Assembly (NCBI GenBank): GCA_021432605.1 | Contig: MU271143.1 | Coordinates: forward strand, 4,225,277-4,289,276 | DNA length: 64,000 nt | Source: Coniochaeta sp. PMI_546 | Lineage: Eukaryota; Ascomycota; Sordariomycetes; Coniochaetales; Coniochaetaceae | Direction of reading: 5' to 3' | Shown here: in pieces, positions 1-10,134 of the stretch | How positions within the stretch are numbered: the stretch's first letter is position 1 | How the letters are laid out: the number at the start of each line of letters is the position of its first letter | Made by a program: the position numbers and the translations under genes | Notes under the pieces: generated by a model | Database searches by the model: none | The model's input: the letters and a program-made list of their open reading frames with translations, nothing else | What the model was told of the DNA's origin: nothing

Positions 1-930
1 GATTGATGGGAATAATACTATGGTAGTTTCTCTGTGACCAGGAATATCACTCGTGATGACTGCTATACAATCACATGCGCGCTACAAAGCGTGTGTAGTT
101 AGAAAGGAGCTTGTGGTACCACAGGTACGGATAGGAGAGGTTGAACTGATCCTCTCCAGCCGGAGATCTCTACTGAGCTCAGCCATGAGTCCTTAAGTCC
201 AACCACAATTCATTCAATGGTCTCTTTCTCGAGATTACCAGGACAGATGTACAGCACTACAGTACCTTGCCTTACCTTGCCTTCTACCATAGGTACCTTA
301 CATTGAGGAAGGGTAGCAGGGTAAGGTGAGTTACCCCCTTTCCTCGCTTGTCAGGGCCCATATTTTAGGCTCCCAGAAATGGTGGTATGGGGACCCTGAA
401 AACGAGAAGAGCTAATGCGGGGTCAGCCATTGAGAAGCTCACAAGCAATGAGTCACCGGCCGCCCTAACGCCTTGCCAAGCTAGACCCCGCGCGCCACCT
501 CGTGAAGCTCTCAAACAGCTCTTTCAGCTCCCCCAAGCTCTCTCGACGCTCTGGCCCTTGGAGGCCGCTACGTAAAATTAGTGGCGTAGTCTATTGGAGC
601 GCAAGGCATCATCTCTTCAACAGCCGAACAGTCAAATGTGTCAGGTAGAAAGTTAGGCAGACAACGAATTGAAACGCTAAGTCTTCGTCATTGGTTGCGT
701 GGACGCTCAAGGCAGCTGTGCCACCACCATTTGCTTCGCTTGACATTGATCAGGACAGACTGTTACAGGTAGGACTCGCCGTTATCCTTATTTACTGGCT
801 TCTCCTTCCGCTGCCATTGCTTCCTGTACCCAATCTCTATACCCTTTTACCACCACGCAACTATCTTGAGTTGTGCCATAACATCACTTCAGCCGTGACC
901 TTGTAGCCTCTATCTAGAACCGAGCCAGGC
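1..930. other. intergenic region upstream of the DUF4139 gene
   Basis: I see no convincing gene here. Short open frames at 387-575 and 691-906 have no recognisable family and no splice context. The only notable structure is a tandem pair of the 10-mer TACCTTGCCT at 263-282, followed by a GGTACC-containing stretch. Similar TACC/GGTA-rich patches occur at 6215-6245 and 24715-24730. Confidence 0.5.
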
Positions 931-3474
931 ATGGATACCATTCCCAAGCAAGAATTCCGCATTCGCGACCTCTCTACGCGTACAGTCACGCTCTTCCCGA
1001 CGCGTGCCCAAGTTGTACGAGATATCAAGAATGTCGTCCTTGAGGTGAGCAATGCCTTCCAGTCCTGCTTCTAAGACTGCGCCTTATTAACAAAGCTGTT
1101 CCTCCAGCCAGGCGCAAACGAGATCACCATTCTGGGCCTGAGCCCTTCTGTCGACGAAGATTCTATCAAGGTTGAAGGCACCGGCTCAGCCATCATCTCC
1201 GACATTGCCGTTGAACTTCTGCCGAACCGCGATATTTTCCAGGACATCTACCCCGAATCTGACAGCGACACGTCCGATGACGACCTCGACACTGAAGACG
1301 ACGAAGGCGCGAAAAAGGATAGCGACGCTTTGGCGGCTGTTCGTAAGGAACTCACCTCCTTGCGAGATGAGCAGAAACGAGCCAAGGAAGTCATATCCAG
1401 CGCTGAGAGCCGGCTGAAGATACTTGATGCCTACGGCAAGACCCTTGATCGCAAGCGTGGCACCGATATTAGTGCAGGGCTCGATACCTACCGCAGCGAG
1501 CGTGACAAAGTCTTCAAAGATCACATGGATGCAACTATTCGCGATCGTAAGATCAGCAAGGACATTGAAGATCTAGTCGTGGAAGAGGAACGCTTGGTGA
1601 AGATCGAGTTGAGAAAGCAGAAACAGGAAGCGAAGACCAAGGCAAAAGCTCAGAGGGCCAAGGCGAGGGAGGCTGAGAAACGCCAACGCCGCAAAGCCGA
1701 GACTCAGAAGGAAAAGCGCCGCATCCGGAAAGAGCGCGAGAGCTTTTGGCCCCGTTATTGCTGGTCTGTCCGCATCACCCTGGACGCCGTCAATCTTACG
1801 GATACGCCTGGTTCGTCGCGTCGGAGCTCCATAGCAAGTGCCAGTGACATCGTCAAGGTCGTTCCCGAAAAGGTAACATCCTCAGAAGACTCAGACGCTG
1901 CAAGCTACACCTGCGACCTGTCGCTCTCCTATGTCGTCTCATCCGCTTACTGGTCGCCGAGCTATGACCTATCCCTGTCCACGACATCCAACACGGCGCT
2001 TCTATGCTTCGACGCCCAACTCACCAACAAGACATCCGAGAACTGGTCTAACTGCAAGATCGTGCTGAGCACCTCACAAGCTACATTTGCCGGGTTGCAA
2101 GACGCCATCCCCACGCTGGTGCCATGGCGCGTTCGGCTTGGAGGGCGTGGCTACGGAGCCAAGAGCAACATCCTGGATAGCCGCGAAGAGCGAGCTGAGA
2201 AAGATGGCTGGCAGTCTCAGCAGAATGCCTGGGGAGCGCAGAAGTCGCGAGCTCACCTGTATGGGTTTGACGACGGTATTTTCTCTGCGAAGCCGGCGCC
2301 CTTTCCCGCACCGCTGGCCGCTCCTGCTCCAGTGTCCGCGGAGGAATCGTTCGTTCCTGACCAATACAGAGGAAGAGTGGCACAGGAGTCAGTCAGCAAT
2401 AGGCTCGCTATGTCTGCAGCCCCAGGTACGGCTCTAAATGCTTTCGGTGGTAGCCGCGGAGGCGGTGGTCTCTTTGGAAGCGCCTCTAATAGCAGCATCG
2501 CCCCTACGTCGAGCGGATTGTTTGGCGCCGCGAACTCGGCACCACGCCCGCAAGCAGTGGCAGCTCCTCTCCGCTCTGCAGCAAGAGCGCCCTCTGCTTC
2601 CACTGGCTTCTTTAAACGCTTGTCCGCCACATCTCCTGCCGCGGAAAAAGCAGAGACGGATGAACAACCTGCGCAGCTCTACGCGCCCCCTCCTCCCGAT
2701 GAGGATGATGGAGCAACGATGAGAGAAAGCACCCCTGAACTTTCCTTCCAAGAGACAGCATTCGAAGAAACGGGATTGACGACAACATATGACCTGCCGG
2801 GCCTCAAGACACTGAATACTAGCTCCACCGCCTCGAAGCAACGAGTTGCGAGGGTTTCATTCTCCAATGTCGCCTTCTCCCACACCGTGGTCGCCAAGTA
2901 CAAGCCGGTTGCATACCTGAAAGCGAAGCTCCGAAACGCGAGCAAGCTCACACTCCTCAAAGGTCCCGTGGGCCTCACCCTCGACAGCTCGTTTATGGGC
3001 CGCTCTACATTGCCGCGCTGCAGTGCCGGCGACAACTTCACCTTGAGCCTGGGCGTTGACCCCGCTATCGACGTCGTCTACCCAAAGCCCGACGTCAAGC
3101 GCAGCACCAGCGGCATCTTCACCAAGGAGGACAGCTCCGTGTACACTCGTAGCGTGACCATTGCCAACACACGTGCCTCGGCCGGGAAACCGATCAACCT
3201 TGTCGTGCTGGACCAGGTGCCTGTCTCGGAAGACGAGAGGCTCCGGATCGCGATTACCCACCCCAGAGGTTTGGCCGTTGGTGGAAACCCAGTGTCAACG
3301 GGTGTACCGGGCAAGCAGGGGCCGGAGAATGCGGATTGGGGCAAGGCCACTGCTACGCTGAAGAAGGCTGGCGAGGTGTCGTGGGATGTCGTTCTGAATG
3401 CCGGGCGTAGTGTCAAGCTGGTGCTTGAATATGAGATGGCCGTTCCTGGTGGAGAAGGTGTCGTCCAAGTCTAA
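931..3474 (+). CDS. DUF4140/DUF4139 domain protein (mucoidy inhibitor A-like)
   Basis: Two exons, 931-1044 and 1108-3474, joined in phase by a 63-nt intron (GTGAGC...CTCCAG), give 826 residues. The start lies in a good context and opens MDTIPKQEFRIRDLSTRTV, the usual beginning of the N-terminal DUF4140 domain (RVTLYPTRAQVVR-type strand). An acidic linker follows, then a long charged K/R/E coiled coil (about residues 160-260). The C-terminal DUF4139 beta-rich domain contains SYVVSSAYWSPSYDLSL and ends VLEYEMAVPGG. A low-complexity Gly/Ala/Ser/Phe insert with GLFG-like motifs sits mid-protein (about residues 470-570). The family is widespread in fungi and bacteria, but its biochemical role is not established. 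It lies tail-to-tail with NOP2. The family call is confident; function is unknown. Confidence 0.88.
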
Positions 3475-3830
3475 GAGATGCGTACGCGTGTCACGACAAG
3501 ATGAGATGATCCACAGCATTGCCGGTCTGCACAGCTGACTATTCTGCTCGGAGTTGGGAAGGATTCGCTGAATTGGCTACTGGCTACTACTTGCTCTTGG
3601 GATGGAAGGGTTGGGATCTTTCTGCCTTCTCGAGATCAGCATAGAATGTAACATAGCCAGGCTGAAGGTAAGCATGAACGTGCTGTGCAAGACAGCCATT
3701 CTAGATAGACACGAATCAACACAAGTCGCATAAAGATTTTCCATTCCACCCAGTGCCCGAACGCCTAACTAACCAGTATCTATCTGGTGGTATCGCATTT
3801 ACACATCCTCTACCAAAAGCCTACTCTCCA
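3475..3830. other. convergent 3' intergenic spacer
   Basis: This spacer holds the 3' ends of the DUF4139 gene (plus strand) and NOP2 (minus strand). I see no additional gene or strong hairpin. Confidence 0.5.
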
Positions 3831-6059
3831 CTATTTGCTCGCCTTGACCTTCGTCTTCGACTTAACAGCTTCCGCGAGTCCCTCCTTAGACGCCTTCTTG
3901 TTCAGCGCTTTGGGCTTATTCTCCTGAACCGCCGGCTTCGGCGTCTCCGCTGCTCCATTCAAGCCCTCTTTGGAAGCCTTCTTGGTCAAGGCCTTAGGCT
4001 TGACCTCATTGCCCTCCTCCTTGGCATCTTTCTTAACCTCCTCCGTCTTGGACTTGTCCGTCGTCCCATTCAAACCCTCCTTGGACGCCTTCCGGTTCAG
4101 AGCCTTGGGGTCCAGACCCCTGCGGCGCATGGCATTCTTCTTGGCGCGGTCAATGTACTGCGCATCCTCGTTCTCATCGAAACCGCCAAACTCAGCCTCC
4201 CCATCGGCCTCTTCAGTGATAGGCGTCCTGTCGACGAACTCCGTCTCGGCAGGCTTGCTGGAGGCAGCGCCACCCTGCTTCTTCATCTCCGGCGCCAATA
4301 CGGCGTTGGCGGGCGTAGCGCCGATCTTCTTGAACTTGGCGACGAAGAAACCATCGACGTTGTAGGTGTGCGGGTAGTAGCGGCGCGTCAGCTTCAGGCT
4401 CTGGTCGAACTTCTTCCCCATGAAGCTGGTGAAGCCTTCTTTGCCAAAGGGGAGGCCGGTCTCGACCAACTTTACGTTGGGGCGGCGGGCTAGGGCGTAG
4501 GCAACAACTTCTTCGTTCTCCTCGACTGTGACGCTGCAAGTTGAGTAGACGAGGTAGCCGCCGGTCGAGCTGTGATGGTTGACCGAATCGATGGCAGACA
4601 GGAGGAGCTGCTTTTGTGTGTGAGGGAGAACCATGAAGTCCTTCTCTGTCTTGTTCGTCTTGACGGACGGGTCCTTGGCGATGACACCGGTGCCGGAACA
4701 CGGCGCGTCGAGGAGGACCCGGTCAAAGCCACCCATGACACGAGGGAACTCGCGGGCATCGTAAGAGCAGACAATGACATTTTGGGCTCCCAAGCGATAG
4801 ACGTTTCCGATGAGACCCTTGGCACGAGACTTGTTGGGATCGTTGGCGATGATCACACCGGTGTTCTTCATCAGGGCGGCGCAATGCGTCGTCTTTCCTC
4901 CGGGAGCGGCAGCCATATCCAGCACTCGCTCGTTTGGTTGCGGCGACAGAGCCATGACGGGCAAGAAGGAGGACGCAGCTTGAAGAATGTAGTGGCCTGC
5001 AAGGTACTCAGGAGTAGCACCAAGAGGGACAGTCGACTCGAAGATCTGCAGCCCGACCTTGCTCCACTTACCAACAGGCTCCAGTGTGACGCCACGGTTG
5101 ATCAGTGCTTGTGCGAGGTCTCTCCTGTGTGTCCTGAGTGTGTTGGTGCGGATGACAACAGGACGAGGCGACTCGTTGGCCTCGAAGAAGGCAAACGCCT
5201 CCCGTGGCGGGAAGAGGTTATACAGTTTCTCGGCTAGAAACTCGTTATAGTTGTAGTAGGCGCAGATGTCTTTTAGGACCTGAGCGGTGTACTCCGCTCG
5301 CGACCGTCCAGCCCCGAGATTCGCAAAGTCCTCGAGTATTCTTATGGTATCCGTTATCCGCTGCCTCAGCAATTGCAGATCCGGTGCCAGAAGTGACTTG
5401 CTCTTGGCCAGCTCGTCGTCTTCCTCGTCGTCGCCGAGAACATTGGCCTGGTCGCCATCGATGTTGGTCTGCAATGCCGATTCTCGGAGTTCGGCCTCGG
5501 CAGCTTCGTCATCCTCCTCCATCTGCTTGTCGAGCTTCTGGGACAGGCCGACAATGTTAGCAGCTGTGAGCTTCTCTTCCCGGTCGGAATCAGAGTCATT
5601 CTCGTCATCCGAGAAGACGAATTGCTCCTTCTTTGCCGCTTCTTGGTCCGAGTCGTACACCGAGTCGTCGTCAGAGCCGAGGAAGTCGTCACCTAGCTTT
5701 GCGCCGTCCAATCCATCTTCGTCCAGACCCGAGAACTCGTCATCTTCGGCGACCTCATCGTCCATGTCCTGGTCTGACTCGGGTGCAGGGGCCACGGTCT
5801 TTGGCTTATCCTTCTTGGCCTTGGCGGTTGCACCATTCTGAGCGGCTTTCGCTGCCTTCGGCTGCCTTGGTTGGGCGACTGGTCTGGCATTCGACTTCTC
5901 TGAATCTGACTTCTTAGACCTCCTGCGGCGCTTAGCCGGCGCGTCGGCCGGGCTGTCGTCAACGGGAATGCCAGCTTTCCGCTTCAGTTTAGCAAAGTGC
6001 TCTGCTGACAGGGGCTCGGGAGCGCCCTGCTTCTTTCCCATGCGACGTCCTACACCCAT
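3831..6059 (-). CDS. nop2: 25S rRNA (cytosine-C5)-methyltransferase NOP2
   Basis: Single exon, 742 residues. I place the start at 6059 (MGVGRRMGKKQG), the normal NOP2 N-terminus; the frame stays open further upstream, but that part is 5' leader. The N-terminal third is basic then very acidic, as expected for a nucleolar protein. The Rossmann methyltransferase core shows the SAM motif AAAPGGKTTH near residue 383, the DAPCSGTG motif with Cys454, and the YSTCSV motif with Cys508. These are the two cysteines of the RsmB/Nop2 m5C mechanism. The family methylates 25S rRNA and is required for 60S ribosome assembly. The C-terminal tail carries three copies of a KALxxKASKEGL unit separated by K/E-rich linkers, which looks like a local expansion. 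The gene converges with DUF4139 and is divergent from nothing close. Confidence 0.95.
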   Translation of the reverse strand: MGVGRRMGKKQGAPEPLSAEHFAKLKRKAGIPVDDSPADAPAKRRRRSKKSDSEKSNARPVAQPRQPKAAKAAQNGATAKAKKDKPKTVAPAPESDQDMDDEVAEDDEFSGLDEDGLDGAKLGDDFLGSDDDSVYDSDQEAAKKEQFVFSDDENDSDSDREEKLTAANIVGLSQKLDKQMEEDDEAAEAELRESALQTNIDGDQANVLGDDEEDDELAKSKSLLAPDLQLLRQRITDTIRILEDFANLGAGRSRAEYTAQVLKDICAYYNYNEFLAEKLYNLFPPREAFAFFEANESPRPVVIRTNTLRTHRRDLAQALINRGVTLEPVGKWSKVGLQIFESTVPLGATPEYLAGHYILQAASSFLPVMALSPQPNERVLDMAAAPGGKTTHCAALMKNTGVIIANDPNKSRAKGLIGNVYRLGAQNVIVCSYDAREFPRVMGGFDRVLLDAPCSGTGVIAKDPSVKTNKTEKDFMVLPHTQKQLLLSAIDSVNHHSSTGGYLVYSTCSVTVEENEEVVAYALARRPNVKLVETGLPFGKEGFTSFMGKKFDQSLKLTRRYYPHTYNVDGFFVAKFKKIGATPANAVLAPEMKKQGGAASSKPAETEFVDRTPITEEADGEAEFGGFDENEDAQYIDRAKKNAMRRRGLDPKALNRKASKEGLNGTTDKSKTEEVKKDAKEEGNEVKPKALTKKASKEGLNGAAETPKPAVQENKPKALNKKASKEGLAEAVKSKTKVKASK

Positions 6060-6643
6060 CTTGTTCAGCTGTGGTGTTTTTTTTTCTTGGGTGTTGATTG
6101 CCGCAGTAAAGATTTGAGAATGCGGTCTGCCACTTCTGCAGCGGAAATCTCGACGCTGGAATAATTTTCGTTCGCGATAGCTTATCGATAAGCTGATCAG
6201 CCCCACTCAATGCAGAGGTACCTTTACTAGGTACCTTGGTACCTGAGTGAGGGGCGGGTTGACGTAAACCGTACACGGTCACCTGACCCCGCCCCTGTCG
6301 TCGCAACCATGACATGACGGCTCTGAAGGCCGTGACAACGGGAACGTGACCGTTTTGCCAAAGGACAAATAGGCCGAGGACTGAACGGTCGATATAAAGG
6401 GACAGACTTTGCCTGCACTATGAATGAGGGCCTCCTGGACCAGCAACCTCAGCGTAGAAGAATAGGCGTACATAGCATCCGTGCTGCACCACGGTGAGGG
6501 CGTCGAACACCATGCCGGCTCACTCGACTTTGATCACCGGCCTGCGCAGGCTTACCAGTCTAGCTGACAATATGGCAGACAATTACATCACGCTCAGCGA
6601 GTTAATGACCCCTTTCGAAGTAAAATTTCTCACTGCCTTTCCT

Positions 6644-7601
6644 TCACCCCGAAACCTCCCTGCCACATCGCTCCCACGCATCCATGCCCGTTAGGATAGT
6701 AGTGACCAGCATAGCCAAACCGACTGTTCCAGGAGTGGCGTCGATCCAGCCAACCACAACACCAGGCAATATGATGTCGAGACTATTAGCCACGACATTT
6801 CTAGCGAACCCGTGTAGTTTCTTCGTCCTGAGCCTCTCCTCGATCTTCTCATTGACAGTGGTAACGGTTGTGTTCTGCTTCGTCTTCTGGGCTCCAGATC
6901 CGCGCTCTACCGCTTTTGTTGGTCTTGCGGCGCGGAGCCTCTGCATCTTCAAGAAGCTGGAGAGTGCTCCGCAGGCCAACGCAAAGAGCCAGAAACGTTG
7001 GGCTTCGATCATGACTGCGCGGTCCCACTCCGGGGACCATAGCTGCAGGCCGTCGATCTTCAATTCACTGACGATGGCAGGTGCATCAAGGAGGAGATAC
7101 ATGCCATTGAAAGTGCGAGCAAACACGTCTAGCCATGCTTCCGGCTGGGTGGGCGGGTTCTTCTGCTTCTCGCCTGCCTGGCCGGACGGCGGCGCAATGC
7201 TGAGGTAGAGCCTATGCGCTGCGTGGAAAGACTCGATGAAGCGGAAGAGACGAAAGAAGCGCCTGCCCAAGTTCATGCGTTGGCGGAGGCCCAGGAGAAT
7301 TGATAACGTTTCCGCCGGCGCATGGGCTTTGGAGGTACTAAAGTCCAGTGTGGCCAGAAAGAAGGCGAACACGGCTGGATACGATGCTATTATCTGGAAT
7401 ACCGCTTGGAAGAATCTGAAGGTCCGCTCGAGGCCGACTGAGCACAAATTAGCCAAACCAGGGCGCAAAGCGCACACACCGAGTTCTAGTTCGCGACGTG
7501 CAACGGCACACCGACACAGGTCGCTTGTGCATTGGTGGTATTTGCATACCTGAGTCAGTCGTGAACCTGATAACCTGCTCAATCTTGGCACCGGAAGACA
7601 T
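6644..7601 (-). CDS. peroxisomal membrane protein PEX11 family
   Basis: Two exons, 7601-7550 and 7437-6644, with a 112-nt intron (GTATGC...TGCTCAG). They give 281 residues beginning MSSGAKIEQVIRFTTDSVGL. The joined sequence restores the typical PEX11 opening (IEQVIRFTTDSxGLERTFRF), including the first amphipathic helix that remodels membrane. Hydrophobic segments follow (FQAVFQIIASYPAVFAFF; FWLFALACGALSSF; the C-terminal LDIILPGVVVGWIDA), and conserved RRFFRLFRFIESF sits near residues 70-85. PEX11 proteins promote peroxisome elongation and division. Length fits the fungal PEX11/PEX11C group (about 240-300). Which of the two or three fungal paralogues this is cannot be settled here. Confidence 0.88.
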
Positions 7602-8526
7602 TCTGGCGACGGGTAGAGGTGATATCTACACCTTGAGACTTCGGAATGTCACGGGATTTCTGGCTCGATGTCAAACGAAGGACAGTGTATCGCGTCAAAT
7701 AAGCTATGCACTAATATTCTCGATGTCGTCTCAATGCATACTAGCGGGCGGTAGGCCATGGGCGCGGGGCAGAGAGTCGGGATATTGTTTTACAGCTGTG
7801 CATAACCCAGAAGTCTCAAGAGGACAAACAATCTTCCAAGAAATTCCATCAGATGAGGTGCATATTGGGCGACCAGGGGATTGAGAACCTACGTCTCACA
7901 CAGATGAGGAAGGTCGCGCATAATTCTTCCAAAGAAAAAGGAGGCTTCCATGCTTGCAGATCACAGAATCCTGCACACTGAACCTCTTCAACATTAGTCA
8001 GCAGTGTCACAGCTCGCCAGAGCATTACTACCTTATGTAATCCCAGTGTATTGTTCCGCACTGGCACAAGGGCGCGTATTGTGCGTATGACTTAGTAATA
8101 ATCCTAGGTCTACCTCCTAGGATTATGACGTGCCTGGCCGTGGTGATGCTGATCTCTCGCAATTGCAAAGTGGCCCCCATTACTGGGGTCGCGCAAGGGC
8201 GTTTCTGACATTCTATGTAGACGTGCTGTCGAAAGGTCAGGCGGCTGCAATGGCGTCAATGGGAGGATTGATAAAAGCTGGCCATCGTCTCGACAATTGG
8301 GATGACTATGACAGTTCATAGTGTCACCAACTGCTACCCGCGTTCAGGAGCGATGCTCAATCCACCAGTTGTCACTGCACACCGACCTTTCCTCCTCTCC
8401 TCCGACTTGAAGTCATCGTGACCCGGGCTAAAAGACTCCGATATCTTGTGCTATAGCATCTTCGTCATTGATCTCTGGTCTACCGCAAAACAGAGTATAT
8501 CTACTGTGTAATGCAACTGTGCAATC
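7602..8526. promoter_or_regulatory. divergent intergenic region PEX11 / MFS
   Basis: This stretch separates the PEX11 start (minus) from the MFS start (plus) and must hold both promoters. I see no supported gene. It contains an 11-bp perfect inverted repeat, listed separately at 8098-8126. Confidence 0.5.
8098..8126. repeat. 11-bp perfect inverted repeat with 7-nt loop
   Basis: ATAATCCTAGG at 8098-8108 is exactly mirrored by CCTAGGATTAT at 8116-8126, with a 7-nt spacer. It lies about 400 nt upstream of the MFS start. It could be a dimeric regulator site or a stem-loop; there is no direct evidence for either. Confidence 0.7.
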
Positions 8527-9855
8527 ATGGCTGAAGTCAACTTCAACAGTGACATCGAGAAGACCATCGCAGTCCCTGCATCTACAGAATCACAAATTGG
8601 GAAAATCTCCGGCCTGACTAGAAGAAATGATGCACTCTTGTCGGGACAAGAATTTGTTCCCCCTGACGGCGGCTGGCTAGCATGGTCCCAGGTGGTGGCA
8701 ACCCTCCTTACATGCGCCATATCCTGGGGCCTGCCGTCGGCGTTTGGCGTCTACCAGCTCTACTATCGAGACACGCTCAAACTCCCGCAGTCGCAAGTCT
8801 CATGGATAGGCTCCGTGCAGTTCTTTCTTACCTATGGGATCTGCACGTTCTCGGGACGTCTGGCTGACGCTGGGTACATCAGGTCGACCATGGCGACTGG
8901 GTCTTTCCTTGTCATGTTTGGGACTTTCATGACCAGTCTCGGAACCCAATATTGGCACTTCTTCTTGGCACAGGGTGTATGTGTTGGTATAGGACTGGGC
9001 GTCATGTTCATGCCGCCACTGTCGGTCACTAGTTCCTACTTCCTCAAAAATCGCACGATGGCACTGACATGTGCCGCTACGGGGACAAGCATCGGCAGCG
9101 TCGTCTTCCCAGCCATTATACAGTACCTCGTACCGCAGGTGGGCTTCGCCTGGGCGGTACGAATTTCTGGGTTCGTGGCGCTGGTGTGCATGGGAACGGC
9201 CATCATCCTGATCCGTCCACAGCTACAGCCGAGAAAGTCCGGTCCGATTGTCGAATGGACTGCTTTCAAGGAGGCGTCGTATCTGCTCTACTCCGTCGGA
9301 GCTTTCTTACTCTACTGGGCACTGTTCTTTGGCGCGTTTTACATCAACTCTTTTGCCCGAAATATCATCGGCTTCTCGACTATCGACTCCGTCCAACTCC
9401 TCCTCATCATGAATGGAGTGAGCATCCCAGCCCGGCCGATAGCTGGTTATATCGCCAACTGGCACGTCGGCGTCATGAACACATACATAATAGCGACCAT
9501 TTTCTTTGGCATAGTGACGCTTGCCTGGATGGCGGTACGTGACAGAGCGGGCATGTATATCATTGCTGTCTTCTTCGGTCTTGGCAACGGCGTTTGCCAG
9601 GGCCTGTTTCTGGGTTCTCTCGCTAGCCTGACCAGCGATGCCAGGAAGATGGGGACTCGTATCGGGATGGTACACACTCTGGTCGCTTTTGCCACGCTCG
9701 CCGGTCCACCTACAGCAGGTGCGATCATAGACAGCTCGGATGGAAGATACGTCTTTGCACAAATATGGGCAGGCATTCTTATCCTTGTCGCAGCAAGCCT
9801 GTTCATAGGGGCAAGAACAGCTGTGGTAGGGAGGGTGATTAGAGTCAAGATATAA
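8527..9855 (+). CDS. MFS transporter, monocarboxylate-porter (MCT/MCH5-like) type
   Basis: Intronless, 442 residues. After a hydrophilic N-terminus the protein shows the signature PDGGWLAWSQVVATLL, typical of the fungal MCT-like MFS branch, which includes the riboflavin transporter Mch5 and many transporters in secondary-metabolite clusters. About twelve hydrophobic segments follow, with a WIGSVQFFLTYG helix and GRLADAG in the TM2-TM3 loop. The substrate cannot be read from sequence. It converges on the FAD-linked oxidase at 10135-11614 with a 279-nt spacer. Its place beside an oxidase, a LaeA-like methyltransferase and a P450 suggests export or uptake of a small acidic metabolite; that part is inference. 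Confidence 0.87.
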   Translation: MAEVNFNSDIEKTIAVPASTESQIGKISGLTRRNDALLSGQEFVPPDGGWLAWSQVVATLLTCAISWGLPSAFGVYQLYYRDTLKLPQSQVSWIGSVQFFLTYGICTFSGRLADAGYIRSTMATGSFLVMFGTFMTSLGTQYWHFFLAQGVCVGIGLGVMFMPPLSVTSSYFLKNRTMALTCAATGTSIGSVVFPAIIQYLVPQVGFAWAVRISGFVALVCMGTAIILIRPQLQPRKSGPIVEWTAFKEASYLLYSVGAFLLYWALFFGAFYINSFARNIIGFSTIDSVQLLLIMNGVSIPARPIAGYIANWHVGVMNTYIIATIFFGIVTLAWMAVRDRAGMYIIAVFFGLGNGVCQGLFLGSLASLTSDARKMGTRIGMVHTLVAFATLAGPPTAGAIIDSSDGRYVFAQIWAGILILVAASLFIGARTAVVGRVIRVKI

Positions 9856-10134
9856 TGCTGGATCCAGATGGGGAAAATGAAGCAGTGGACCGTGGGTGCT
9901 CGTATAACATCGTTACAAGAAAGGCTTGGCTTCCGGGGATCCAGGAATCTGGAAGCGGGCTCCAGTGAGCGAACAGCGATGGCATCACGATAGATCGATA
10001 GCGCTCTAAATTTATAAAAAGAAGTTTGTTGACTTCTCACCAGAGTCTACTATATTTACTGCAGATTATGATAATTTGCCTAGACATAATCTTAAACGCG
10101 CCCACATAGAGTAATTATAAGAATTGTATGTTGG

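Noticed and set aside
3753-4493. 246-codon plus-strand frame across the NOP2 3' half
   Set aside because: It is antisense to conserved NOP2 sequence, which has clear catalytic motifs; the Leu/Arg-rich product is typical of a shadow frame.
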